Assembly (NCBI GenBank): GCA_902729315.2
Contig: LR746270.1
Location: forward strand, 7,511,221-7,575,220
DNA: 64,000 nucleotides
Direction: 5' to 3'
DNA from: Spirodela intermedia
Taxonomy: Eukaryota; Streptophyta; Magnoliopsida; Alismatales; Araceae
Shown: positions 24,401-37,697 of the stretch, in pieces
Layout: every line of letters starts with the position of its first letter
Numbering within the stretch: position 1 is the first letter of the stretch
Program-made: the position numbers and the translations under genes
Notes under the pieces: generated by a model
Told to the model about the DNA's origin: nothing
The model's input: the letters and a program-made list of their open reading frames with translations, nothing else
Databases searched by the model: none

Positions 24401-27400
24401 CAACCGGGCTAGCAAGTGGGTCAAAAGTGTAGTCAAGGGAGAGCTATGAGTAGGGGCTCGAGTAGCTATAAACCGATGGGGGCATATGTGCACCACTCCC
24501 TTTTCACATCACTAGTAGCCAGCCAATTGTGGGGTAAGGAGTGGTCATACATACGAGAAAGGGATTCATTGATTCTAAAACTATTATTATTATATTTTCA
24601 TCCAAAACTTCAGTGTAAAATTAATGTGGGATTAAACTCGCGTCACAATTTTCCCGAAATAATTTTATTTGTTTTAATAGAGATATACCATGATGACATC
24701 AATTTATAAGGGTATTATAGTACTTATTTTAATCTCTCTCATATAGACAAACGACTTACGTAAGTTCGAATCTTACTAAAACTAAAACTTATATTTTTAT
24801 CTGATTTAATTGTGACTTTTTTATAGATTGTTGATGAAAGATTAAGCTGCCATAATCACTTGATCATTGACAAAATCTCAACAACACAATTCGTAGAGCA
24901 TTCTTACTAAAATTGTTGAATGATTTATAATAAAAGGATTGTGAATCCATCAAGTAAAGCATCTTCAATTAATTGACGAACAAGTCATCATTGGAAGAGG
25001 ACGATTTGTCAGGAGATGAGTCACCACTACTTGAGAGCATACTAGTTACAATGAAGAGTCTTTTTTTACTACATAGATTTGAAGATAAAGCTCCCTAACA
25101 TATGTCCTACCTTCACCCACCTCTATTCACCTCTTCTCTATCTGGTGACAACTACTAGAGAGTCACAAAACTTTTTTTTGCTCCACTAAGTAATAGTCAT
25201 TAGAAATGATTTGACGACCTATTTCATCAATCTTTAGACTTTACAAGAAAATCTAAAGATTTCTCACGTCGTCTTTGTCTAAGGAGAGCCTTCGAGACTG
25301 TGGATACTACATGACAATTCTTTCGAACGCTCAAGATTCTAGTGCATCACCAATACGTCATCGCCCATAATGTCAAAACTTTATTTTCTTACTTTAAACT
25401 TAATTTTTACTTTATTAATAAGAATTTATGTGATTTAAATTTACCAAACTATTCTTTATTCAATGATGATTATTCTGGCTTTTATAAATCTTAATTTGAT
25501 CAATTAAATCACCTATAATCACTTACGTAAGAATCATCAAATAAAACTTTATTTCTACTTGATTCGCGTTCATTGGGTGCTGACATTATCTTAATGTCCA
25601 CACCCTTATTTTCTTTTTTTATAAATTTTAAATATATTTTATTTTCATTTTTTAATCTATAATTTATTAAAAATTATATCTTTGAAGAAAATTATATAAA
25701 AAAAATATGATAGTATATTACATCCTTGTGATTGACTTGAAAAATTATCATTATTTTTGGAAATTTTATTGAATTATCATTGATATATTTATTTAGAAAT
25801 ACTTTTAAATATCTAAAAATTAGTAATTTCTAGTTTTATAAATTTTAAATTTGTATGATTTACCATACAATGACTAAGTCACGTCAAACACTATTGATGA
25901 ATTATTTTCTTATTTTCTTGCAACAAAACTTGTTGTTAAGCTTTACTTAGCACACCAATGAAGATGATCCCTATAATAAGTCTTTTGGCTACTTAAAGTC
26001 ATGAATCTTGTGAGATTTTGGTTGAAACTGTAAGAGAGCCAAGATTTTTTAAGATGTGTACACTAATGAATCAATGGAAGCAAGAACTATGTGTTATTGG
26101 TAGAAAGGTCTAGATGAAAAAAAACTTGCAGCAAAGTTAAAATCTAATCAATTCACTCTTCTTAATCCTAAACCAATCTTAAATACAATAAAAATAGCAC
26201 ATCTCTCTATTTTAAGAATTGGTGAGAGTTCTATAGATAATAAACTATATATTAACTTTTAAAAAATGTAGCTTTAGGACTATAAGTTTAGTTGTATTTG
26301 AATTTTTGATAAGTCAAAATATGATAAATGACAATGAAGAAACTTTGACCCATTGATGCTTTATACCAATGAATAAAAATAAGATGCAAGTTTTTCATGG
26401 ACTGGAATATTTTTATTACATATTTATACAAAAATTGTTCCATTGTCACACATTTTTGAAAGTACAAAAAATAGAAAATTTAGTTAAAGAGAACAAGCAA
26501 ACAAGAGTTTTGATCTTACTAAGGAGAAACAAGTTAATCCCAAACTCTGAGAAGTTGTTTAAAGTTAAATGTGTTCAAGAAATTGTAAGAGTAAGAGCTT
26601 TGTTATTTAATGATAGTCATACTATACGCTTTTGTAGATAAAAGCTTACTAATTTCAAACAAAATGGACAGCTTTTGAGTTAAAATGCTATAAAGTAGTT
26701 GGAGTGTTACAAACATTAGAGTACTATGTTATTCAACAAGAAATTATTTTATTTTATAATGTAATGCCTTTCATTTAGCACAAGAAAACAAATGATAGAG
26801 TAAAATTAGTTAACATGCTTTTCAAGGAGATGGTTTGTTCACATAGAGCCCCACAATCCATCAAATCGAGATACAGTATTTTTATCTTATATGTGGCTTA
26901 GTTTTTGTCATAGAATTATTTTATGTTTTAAATTTAGTACAAGACTTTCAAACCAAATTGGTGAATAATATTGGTTTAAGGCTGCACTTAAATCTAGAAG
27001 AAGGGGCTGAAATGATCTTACTCTAACTTGACTTTAAGTCAACTACCCAAATATTCTTGATCTCCTTTTTCAATCTTAAATACTATTAGGTTTTATAATT
27101 AAAAATCGTGAGTATTTTAGAAGTTAATGAATACTTGTATCACATTTGAAAATTTGGTGAAGAAGAATTATTTTCTATTGTCAATAAATTCTCAAAGATA
27201 GTGCATTTTATTATTTGCTCTAAAACCTCTAATGTATCCAAAATAGCTCAAATCTACTTTGACGAAATTATTAGACTCCATGGATTAATAAAGGTCATCA
27301 CCTTTGATAGGGATGTTAGATTCATGAGCTATTTTTGAAAAACCATTGAGGACATGATGTGAACTAAGTTAAAACATTATTTTCCTTTCATCTACAAACA

Positions 27401-28070
27401 TATCACAAGAGTGAGGTGGTTAATAAAAGCCTAGGAAACTCATTAAGGTGTTTAATAGGAGAACATCCTAGAATATGATATTTAATCCTCCATCACATTG
27501 AGTTTGCATATAATAATTATGTTAATTGCACTACATGTCTTAAGTCATTTTGAGGTAGTTCATACTTAAAAACTAAGAAAGCCTATGGACCAAGTTATCA
27601 ATCTATGCATTTTAAGACATCAATTTCCATCAAACTATTTGCACAACATATTAGAAACTGGCATGAGAACATTCAACATCACATTAGCATCAACAATAAA
27701 TCAAATAAACATTTAGCAAATGCCCACAAGAAATTCAAAGAATGTGAAGGGGGAGATCATGTAATGGTTAAAGTACAGCCAAGTCGATTATCTTAGGGAA
27801 CTATATCTAAATCTTATTCTTCATAGTAAAAGATCATTCAAAATATTGAAAAAGATCGAATGAAATATGTATGTTTTAGATCTACCACTTGATTGGGTAG
27901 TCAAGTCAACTTTTAATGTTTTGGATCTTATTTCATATCATGGATCACCAAATATACCCTATGAACTATTCAAACCTAACCAATCCGTTTTGAATGACAC
28001 TTCATCTAAATGTGGGTCAGCTCTCTTTTCATTGAGACATGAACAAATAGAAACATTGGATGAATGATGT
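21430..28070 (+). mobile_element. Second degenerate Ty3/gypsy retrotransposon, interrupted by an LTR insertion
   Basis: Plus-strand remnants lie in gypsy order. A gag zinc knuckle CYRCDEEGHKSN is near 21470-21510, a protease-like VIIDGGGSE near 21735-21765, and KFDIYGVQHDRDNVYTF near 21965-22015. The start of reverse transcriptase (LLPNLLYHW..ELLTEGL) is near 22315-22420. After the inserted LTR (24150-25886) come RNase H (PNSEKLFKVKC, 26540-26572, then ALLFNDSHTIRF), integrase (VNKFSKIVHFI near 27180, RLHGLIKVITFDRDVRF near 27270-27315, HIEFAYNNY near 27495) and a C-terminal block YVLDLPLDWVVKSTFNVLDL (27867-27927). Many stops and frameshifts make it non-functional. Confidence 0.82.
24150..25886 (+). 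mobile_element. Old solo-LTR-like copy A (inverted relative to copy B)
   Basis: This is homologous along its whole length to the reverse complement of 30402-32031. Shared blocks include GATAAG.CTTCATTATCATGAGTTAATAAT at the start, CACCACTCCC.TTTCAC, AAGGAGTGGTCATACA, TCGTCTTTGTC.AAGGAGAGCCTTCGAG, GGTGCTGACAT and CAATGACTAAGTCACGTCA at the end. Compared with copy B it shows mass CG-to-TG/CA decay. It sits inside the gypsy pol, between reverse transcriptase and RNase H. Flanks are AATAT (24145-24149) and AACAC (25887-25891), consistent with a target duplication degraded by C/T changes. Confidence 0.75.
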
Positions 28071-28099
28071 GCTCTAGTTTTTGTACGACAAAGCTTTTA

Positions 28100-30396
28100 A
28101 ATTTTAATTCAATACAAAGATTAAACCTTGATTCATGCGAATGTAGTTTCTCCACTAGGATAAGGATCAATCATGGTGTGAAAGTTTATTCTAAACATTT
28201 ATTGAATTAAAAAAGAAAATAAATGATAAAGAAATCATTCTTTTCACTTCACATACACTCCTATTGCTTCACACTACCACCAACAGGTTTGCACTGGCCC
28301 TTGATCATCCAGCCACAAGTGGTTTCCAATTGATGATGCGCTGGAGATGTTGGGACTGCATAATACAGGACAAAGGCTACAAGAAAACACCACAATAAGA
28401 GAAAAAATAGGGGAGAAGAGAGAAAATGCCACCAGCAAGTTTCACTTTTGTCGTGATAAAATGGCAAAAGAAATTTATAACGAAATCCTATCAAACTGAT
28501 GTAAATATTCAGTCTAAATGAATTTGGACGACTGCAGAGGAGGTGTCTTTCACCAAAATATTCAAAACGTTGAAGAAAAGAAAAATAGAATAAAAAAAAT
28601 GCAAAATATCTCCATTTGTCACCCAAGGATGAAATGATAGTGACAGAAATGATATCACATGTGAAGTCGATCAGAAAACTATAAAAGTGTGAAAAGAGAA
28701 AACTTACTCCCTTCATCTACTTTATCATCCAAATGAAAGAAGAAGCCAAAAATGAAATCAAACACAAAAAACATAAAACTTACTAGCAATTGGAAGAATA
28801 GAACACCGCCAGTCCTCTTTGTCTATCACTCAGAGAAAACTCAAACTCAATCAAAAAATATGAAAATGACTCATTGAAGTCAAACACCCCATCTTCCAGA
28901 AATATGTATTCATATATATCTTAGGAAACCCTCTTTTGAACCATTGCTGAAAGAATTTCCATGATTAGCTATGAAATGTAGAATTTGTAGTTTATTTCAC
29001 CATCTATAGAGTTCATTTGCTGATACATACTTGGCTGATGTGGCTCAAAAATACTGATGTGTACTATTGTTGACTGGTGTTGATGTGGCCCATGGGTCTC
29101 TTGACAAGTCCTACTGATCTATGTGCCACCATGTTTTGCTAGTTCTATCAATGTTTTACTCGTCAAGTGTTGATATTACTTGCTTTATGTTGATATATAT
29201 CGACAAACTTCACAAAACTCCATAAAATTATAACACAACACAAGGAATGCATCCCTACCATCTGTAAAACATATCTTAAGGCTATATATAAATCAGAGAT
29301 AATTTTTTTAGCACATGACTTAAAAGATCAAATAGTATCTCTATTGTGTAAGACATAAAAATAAGAGGATTAAGCATAAAATTATCCAATGCTATCTAAA
29401 TCAAGATTCAAAGTATTTTAACTCAAATATATGAAATTTAACATTAACTCAAGCAACAATCATTCTGATTTTGCCTTATTTATTATATGAGAATAGAGTA
29501 TTATCAACAAACAAGTGGCTTTTAGTGACAATGGAGAGATTTAGACATTTCTTGATTACTGAAAGGGTCATCCTCAATTAGATGCTTTGGATCATGGAAG
29601 AAGATCTTCATCAACCCAATCTTGGAGGCTAGAAGTATTACTATGACATTGCACCCCTACACTCAAAAGAGTCTAGTTCTTCCAACTTGGAGAGAGTTGA
29701 TGGAGGACTAGAGTCCCATGCAAACTTAACTAATTTTGCAAGAATTTTAGAGGCCATCCAGTCTAGATCCAAAGCACCTCTCCCACAGATTGTTAGAATT
29801 TTGGAGGACATCAAGCAACTTTCTCAACCCAAGGAAGAACAAGCAATGCAGCTTTCTAAGTCAAAGTAGAATCCAAAGTTTCTCTATCATTTCCACTGTT
29901 GATGCAATTGTCCTAATTTTGACAGAAGGGAGAAGCTCCGACTAGAAGAGAGAGATCTTCCCCTTTTAATGTGGAAGAGGCATGAATCAATCACCTAAAT
30001 TAACTCCACGATATGGTAGAAAAGTATGATGAAATGGTGGAAGGATTCAATAGTAGCAGATTTCCATTTTTCCATTCTAACTTTCATGGACATAACATTT
30101 TAAGTTCACTTGGCTAATGTGGATTCATGACGTAATTTTTAATGCTTTCTAAGCTCACTGACTTATCAAAATCATTGATTAAATCCCTTTTCAATGCTGA
30201 AATGGGCTAAGAAGGTTTGAAGCTTTCATCAATGAGTCTTGGCCTATTTTCTACATGCTTCAACACAACTTCAGAAATTTTCCAAAAAATCACCAAAAAT
30301 TCTAATTCAGAATCTAAATTCATGAAACAAATCTTGGTAAACATAAAATACATATAAATGCTATAAACATTGGATGATTGTATTAGCATAGATTAA
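28100..30396. other. AT-rich DNA, probable retroelement debris, no gene called
   Basis: Short open frames (e.g. 28261-28716 minus, 29687-29869 plus) have no motif I recognise. Composition matches the surrounding transposon debris. Confidence 0.4.
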
Positions 30397-30401
30397 AATA
30401 T

Positions 30402-32031
30402 TGACGTGACTTAGTCATTGTATATTAAATCACGCAAATATAAAATTTATAAAACTAGAAAATACGAATTTTTGGATATTTAAAAGTATTTCTAAATAAA
30501 TATATCAATTATAATTCAATAAAAATTCCAAAAATAGCGGTAATTTTCCAAGTCAATCACAGGGATATAATATAATATCTGGGAATTATTCAGAATTTTT
30601 CTCAATGAATAAAATTTTCTTACGAATTTTATACTAGGAAATAAAAAGGAAATATATTTAAAATTCACGAAAAAAAAAGAAATAAGGGTGCGGACGTCAG
30701 GATGATGTCAGCACCTGACGAATGCGAATCAGGCGGAAATAGAGTCCCGCCCAGTGATTCTTACATAAGCGATCACAAATGACTTAATTAATCAAATTAA
30801 GATCTGTAAAAGCCGGAAGAATCGTAATTGAACGAAGTATAGTTTGGTAAATTAAAATCACACAAAGTATCAGTAAATGAAGCATAAATTAAATTGAAAG
30901 TAGGAAAACAGAGTTCCGGCGTCGCGACGGCGATGCGTCGACGATGCACTAGAATCCTGAGCGTTCGGGAGGATCGTCGTGCAGTGTCCACGGCCTCGAA
31001 GGCTCTCCTTGGACAAAGACGACGTGGGCAATCTCTAGATTTTCTCGTGAAGTTTAGAGATCAATGAAGTGGGTCGTTGAATCGTCTCCGGCGGCTGTCA
31101 CCCGGCGGAGCGGAAAAACGGCGACTTTGCGGCTCTCCGACGGCTGTCACCCGATGGAGAGGAGCTGGATGGAGGTGGGGCGTGTGTCAGGGAGCTTCAT
31201 CCTTAGGTCCGCGCAGCAAGAGGAGGCTCTTCATCGCATCTGGTACGCTCTCAGGAGGTGGCGACTGGTCTCCTGACGGATCGTCCTCTTCCCGACGACG
31301 GCTTGTTCGTTGATCAATCGGAGATCATTTACTCGATGGATTCGCGATCCTTTTATCGCGAATCGTTCAGCAATTTTAGTAACAATGCTCCGCGAATCGC
31401 GTTGACGAGATTTTTGCTGATGATCCAGCGATTCTCGTTGCTTAATCTTTCACTGGCGATCTGCAGGAAAGTCGCGATAATCAGATAAAAATATATGAAT
31501 TTTGATTATGGGAGGATTCGAACCCGCGCCGGTCGCTTGCCTCTTCTGAGGAAGGTGTGGTTTAGTCCCACATCGGTTGTACGCTGATTTTTCGGGCGAA
31601 TATATAGTAATGTTAGCTTTGTGAGCAAAGTCCCTTCTCTCGTGTGTATGACCACTCCTTGCCCCACAGCCGGCTGGCCACTGGTGACGTGAAAGGGGAG
31701 TGGCGTACGCGTGCCAATCGGTCCCCCCAAGCCAAGCCACTCGAGCCCCTGCTCGCGGCTTACTTCCCGACTGCGCTCCCGACCTGCTTGGGGGCACGGC
31801 TGGCCGGCAGATCCTGCCATTTTTACAATATTTTTATTTTTATTTCTTATTCTTCATTTATCTCAAAAGTAAGACTGTAAAAATCATATAAAATCACATA
31901 ATTACCCAAAAATTCACGTTAATCAATTGAAAACAAAAAATCATTCTTTAACACAAATATTATTTATCATGAGTTAAGGCTAAAACTATATTATTTACTA
32001 ATTATTAACTCATGATAATGAAGACTTATCA
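30402..32031 (-). mobile_element. Solo LTR (copy B) with perfect 5-bp target-site duplication
   Basis: This 1630-bp segment runs TGACG...TTATCA on the plus strand, giving the canonical TG..CA retroviral-type ends on either strand. AATAT flanks it at 30397-30401 and again at 32032-32036. No gag/pol lies within, so it is best read as a solo LTR left by recombination. It is much more GC- and CpG-rich than its flanks. The internal open frames (31064-31820) are shadows without domain motifs. The minus strand is given because it is inverted relative to copy A; true transcription direction is inferred only from a TATA-like CTATATATT on the minus strand near 31600-31610. Confidence 0.85.
31514..31524 (-). 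promoter_or_regulatory. Pol III B-box-like motif inside the LTR
   Basis: The minus strand reads GGTTCGAATCC, an exact match to the tRNA-gene internal B-box consensus GGTTCGANNCC. The corresponding site in copy A (24763-24773) is AGTTCGAATCT. No clear A box was found upstream, so function is unproven. Confidence 0.45.
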
Positions 32032-32036
32032 AATAT

Positions 32037-33890
32037 CAAAGTAGATATATGCAATATAAATCATCAAAAATATAAATACAATCATGTGTTTGCTACATTC
32101 ACTTCAACCACTTGCAATTACATCCTGATTTAAATAACATTTTACATCACTTAATGTAAAATTAAGTAATTATATCCTTACTAATTATATGATAATTTAT
32201 TATTAACATTGAACAAATTTATGTGATCATTGGAGTGCTCCCTCTGTCACATCCACCTCTCTTCCCACGTCAAATTACTTCTAATCACTCTCATCCTTCC
32301 ATTACTTGTTTGTTTAATATATCTTCTTGTAATTTTCTCTAAGAGACTGTGAAAATAGACACTTTATTGCATATTTGAATGACCATAGCCACATGATTAA
32401 ACTATATTTTTATCTATTAAAGAACAACCTTAACAAGTTATTATTGTATTATATTCCTTAGAATATAAGCCTCTAATTAATACATTTCGAACTCTAGTAC
32501 TTATTGACAGGATTTTCCATAGTTGTTCTATTGGTGCATTCTTATTTACCTTTAATGCTCCCTCTATGATAATCTCCCATAATTGATAATCTAACTATTG
32601 GATGAATGTCTCTATCTTATTCCTCCAAATGATATAACTCAATCCATTAAATAACAATAGTTTATAAATTGAGTTCCCTTTCAAATTATAACTTGAAGCA
32701 CTGAACATAGGATCTGCTCAAAGAAATTTATTTCCTATGTATAGAGGTAAACATTGATACCACTTGTCAAATTTTGGGTCGCACTAAATCAACTTTAATA
32801 TTTGACTTAGCTTAACCTTTTTCTACCCTCTATTACAATCTAATCATACCCTAATCCCCTCATTTATGTGTATTTAAACTACATTAATAATATTTTTACA
32901 TAGTTTAGCTTCATATTACATTCATTTTTCATGATCAATCTCTATTTTTGGGTTCCACTAAGATCAAATTTCATGATCACAACTATTGATTGATTACTAA
33001 GTATTGCTCCTTTAAAATTTTACCTTGAAATTGTCTTCTAGATTCAAAGCTTCACAAAGCCAACAAGTGTTGGGCAGCTCCCACAAGTGATTAAATAATT
33101 TTTTAATCTCACATTTATCTCACAAAGAATATGAAAAATATAACATGGCTTGTCTTCTAGAAGATGATGCTGACTTGGAGTGCATCCAAAATTCCAATAA
33201 GAGGATAAAACTTTAGGCTTAATTTTGTTTGTCCTCTTCACCCAAGGATGATGACTGAAAGTGGAAGATGTTGTCCCTTCAATCTAGTTGAGGATGGTAA
33301 TTAAATAGTTAAATAATACTCATCAACTCAATACTTTCATGTAGTTTGACCAGCAAATGAAGGCTTCATGATTTCCTTTATATTTTTAATACTTACTCTT
33401 GAGTTGTTGAGGGATTAAGAATGGTCATTCAACTACTAACTAACTATTGAAAGGTGCCCTATTTATGCATTTTCCATTGTCTCACAATAATTATATTTTT
33501 ATAAATAACTAGAAATTCAAACATACTTTGTGTTGATGTGCCCTTTATGGGTTCAAATATGATTAGAAACTAATACGTGGTTCAATTAAAACACAATTTG
33601 TACATCAATTTTTGTATTGGTTCAATCAAGATCACTAAGGATCCAATATCGTTGAAACAAGGCCAATAATATATATCTAGATAAAATGGTAATTTAATAA
33701 TAAAATTTTATTATAATCATCCCAAATAAAATAAAATCATCAAGTCAACATGTTAAATCATGATCTTAATACTTATAATCATGGTTTTGATGATTTAGGT
33801 TATCTAAAAATATTTTTTCAAAATTATATTCTTAATATCTAGAAAATTCAATGTGAAAAAATGAGCTGTTTAGATTCAATTAATTAATTT
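32037..33890. other. AT-rich intergenic DNA
   Basis: No gene seen. The 33044-33241 minus open frame has no recognisable motif. Confidence 0.4.
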
Positions 33891-35600
33891 TATACCAAAC
33901 TCATTAAAAAAAATATTTAATAATAATCAATTAATTAATTTTATACTTCAATTTATTTTTTGATTTAGTATAATTTTTGTGATTTTCTATTTTCTTCCTC
34001 TTTCCTCATTAAAATTTAGTATGTCTAGTTCCTTATATGTTATTGTGATAATCTTCTATTTCAATTAATTTTTATAATTTATAATTTTTATTTAATTTGT
34101 ATTAAAAGGTTTTTTATTTTTTAGGTCAACTTCATGTTCTTCAAATTTTCAGTTGCAGGTTTCTTGGCATTAATTCTATTTATCTAGGATTTAAGTTCCA
34201 TATCTTCTTTAACTAGATTTTCAAAATTTTCGATTTTTTTACAGAGTTTTGACTCCAATCTTTTCAGAATTAGATTTCAAAATTTTCTTTTAAGAATCAT
34301 TATTTTTCTACCATTTCTTCAAATACAATTTAAGTTTATCTGAACACTAACTATATCAACAATAAATTCATCCAATTTATCAATGGTTCAATCATCATCA
34401 CTTAGATTTCAGTTATCTCAATTTGTTGAGCAACAAATCAGATGTTAGCTTTATTGCCATGTTCTAAATATGATGAAGAAACATCTTCATCACTCTATAT
34501 TACCATCATTGTCTTCTTTTATTTTTTATTGATTTTCAGCTTCAAGCAGTTGATGTTCATATGACTTGGTTTCCTTCACTCAAAGCAACTAAGCTCATTC
34601 TTGATTATACTAGTGTCAGCAGCAAAAAACAATTTAGGCTTTCCAGTAAATTTGTTTTCGACCTACTAGAAATCTTTTTAATCTCCTTGTAATAAAAAAT
34701 ATTTCCTCTAAATCTTCATCTCTTGGATTCTCAATAGATTTCCTCTAAATCTCATCACTAATTTTGAAACATTTTTTAACAATAGATTTTTTTTTGGTTT
34801 TCTACGTTTTATGTGGATTTTATGACCTCAATCTCATACATTATTAGGATCCTAATAAATCATCAAGAAACAATTTTGTACATTTTTTTTTCGTCAATGA
34901 TTATCACTTTTGCTCTACATGAGGGAGTTAGATATCGAAATTCTTATGTTGGTCATGATGAATAAGTTTTTATGATATTTTTTAGACTATCTATCATTTA
35001 TATAAAACTACGAAATATTTCAGGATTTTTTTCCTTTTCATTCATGGTAAATAATTCATAGATGAACTAATTGATAAATTCTTGTCTCTCAAACTTAGAT
35101 GATTCCTCTACAAATTAGCTTCAATCTATAACAAATCTGTTACCTTATCACAGGTCAAAATCTTATTAAATGATTTTGAATCTAGTCCACATATCAAAAT
35201 CATTTTCCAAAAAAAGGCAATTCATCTGTGATACATCCTCTATATTGAACCTTCCATATTTATTTCTCATAACTATTAATTAAGAGCTTGAACAATTGTA
35301 TCCATCTTAATTTTCCATTAAAAGGAAATTGATCCTTTGAATAGACAGTTTCTCTTGACCAAACCACCTTCCAAGTAGTTTCTTGATGTGCTGACCATTC
35401 TAGTCTCTAAAAGAATTTTTTTCCTATAAAAAATTTTATTCTGATAATACTTGTTAGATTTAATAATCCTAGTTTTATCCTAGTACTTCAATAAAAAATA
35501 TAGGATTGAACATATTTTATCCTAGTTTAGCTTTGTTCCGCTATTCTAATTTTCTCTCTTTTGATAAAAAAATCTCATAGTTTTTCCAAATATAAACCTT
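33890..35600 (-). mobile_element. Decayed Ty1/copia-type gag region (minus strand)
   Basis: Reverse-complement translation gives a CCHC zinc-knuckle remnant CFE*RKPSHMNINC near 34545-34590, where one Cys codon has become TGA. Acidic/serine-rich linker debris is downstream of it, and upstream is a region resembling the UBN2/gag part (W.KIKMD near 35310, then ENPRDEDLEE near 34720). All frames are broken. Recognised by motif order only. Confidence 0.5.
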
Positions 35601-37697
35601 TAATGCTCCAACATTTTTATTGTTATTCAGTCCTCTACCTACATATTTTCCACTAAACTGAGTTTTATCTAGCAAGTGATAATTACAAGGTTCAACTCTA
35701 ATAAAATTTCACTTAGGAATTATCTTTTAAATTCATGATTCTAGGTGGTCCAAAGCTGATATAGGAATCAACTTTCTTGAATGATCAATACTTAATCATA
35801 AGCTTATCTTTTACAATACCAAAAAATATCATCATGATATTTTTCAAAGTGATGAAGGCTTGAATCTTGTCTAGAGGCTAAACCAACAGGAAAATGAATT
35901 ATACCTGATTTTGGTTCTTCTCTTTATGATATAAAGCTATCTAATTGGATAGCACATCGTAACTACAATTAGTTTGAGGTAGGTTACATTTGAATTATAT
36001 TATACTTCGTTAGCCAAAGCTTCCAAGATCACTGAAGTTTACATGTAAATATATACAAAATTGGTACCAAAAAATTCTAAAGAGTAAGGACATTAAATAT
36101 AATAATTTAGAATGCATTAGCCATTTTAGAGAGTCAAAATTTATAGAGAAATTTGATTTATAACTTTCTTCTATTTTCTATTGTTGCTCAATGTTTAAAT
36201 TCTAAAATTAGTTAGAAATTCAATGGTGAAAAACCAATACTCCTATAAAGATATGAACCTAATAGTTTTGGTGTCTCTAATAAGAATTTTCTTCCAATAA
36301 AATAGAATTTTAAATACATTTCTGAATAAAGTGTGAATATGAAGGCATAAAAAAAATTACACCATCACTTCAGCAACTTATTATATCTCAAAATCATTTT
36401 TTAACAATATTCAGAATTTTTTCAATGGTCATTTATAGTGTATGTTCAATCAATTAATTCTCCTTCAAGAATGATTAAAGGTAATAATTTCAATCATGGG
36501 CATCTAGTACACTAATTGAATTTTACTCCATCAATATCTAAGTGTATGTTCAACCATTCGCATGAAATTGAATATATCAATCTTTATTTTTTGCTTGTGA
36601 TAATTATTTTAATGGTTGATATTTCTAATAGTAAGAAACAAAATAATAATTTTAATTGACAAATTCATCATAATTTCGGGATTCAAAACATGAGTAGCAT
36701 ACACATTCTTGAAATATCTTCAAACCATTAACATCATTAATATGCATTAACCATGAATTTATACTTAATTGATTTCATACACATCCAAAAAAATAATTCA
36801 ATGTGATTCATGTATAATAAATAATCAACATAATTCAATCAATTTGTGTATCATGTGTGTTTGTCATCATCAATATGATAACTAATGCTCTTGAATCCTA
36901 CACTCTCAAGAGTACCTAAATATTTTGAGTTTAAAATCTAGTAAAATGAAGTATCATTGAATCTCAAATAGTTGATTTAATTCAGGAGGGAACCTAGTCA
37001 TGTATATGAAGGAAGTGAGTTGATACATTTGTGATGAAACCTAGATGAAATATATGTTGAAAGTTAAGTAGGCTACATGGGTGAACTGCAATAAAATATG
37101 CTCATCTGTTACTTGCTCTTGTTATTGTCTTATAAGTATTCATCAAATGTGAATTGATAATCTCTTGTATTTTTTGCATCAGATTCCATTTTTACAAACT
37201 CGTCAAAGATTAGTACGAACTATTTGACACATTTTAATTTCTTACATAAATAGTATATGTTAATCAACAAATGTTAAATGACTAACAAGATAATATTAAA
37301 AATTGATAAAATAAAATTAATCAAGATCAACTAGGTTACCCAGTGATTCTTAATCTTTACATAAATTATATCAACTTGAATTTATCACATGTATTTTTTA
37401 GTGGATATCTTTACTGGTGACTTTTGATGCCAAATAATTTAGATTATGAATAATTTAATCCAAAAGAGCAGTTCTATTTCTGCCTTCTTTTTCTGCAAGA
37501 TGTATCAATGGAGTCAAAATTTTGATCTTTAATGACCATCAGAGGCATAAATATCCTACACAAAGAAATTTCTCTTTGGATGCTTATCCCTCTTCTCATC
37601 TCTCTTGGCGGATTATAGGCATAGATATATATGAAAAAATCTTCTGTTGGGCAATAACAAAGTGGGTAGAACAGACCATCCTCCCCATCTTTTGATT
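35601..37697. other. AT-rich DNA between retroelement debris and the RECA2 3' end
   Basis: No coding signal recognised. The last 200 or so bases before 37698 probably include the RECA2 3' UTR. Confidence 0.35.

Noticed and set aside
31514-31590. tRNA gene suggested by the GGTTCGAATCC motif
   Set aside because: Only the B-box/T-loop-like part is present; no acceptor stem, D arm or anticodon arm could be folded around it.
31064-31820. Several open frames of 60-115 codons around 31.1-31.8 kb
   Set aside because: They lie inside solo LTR copy B, are GC-driven, and have no protein motif.
24150-32031. Copies A and B as the two LTRs of one element
   Set aside because: They are in opposite orientation and differ greatly in age; LTRs of one element are direct repeats.
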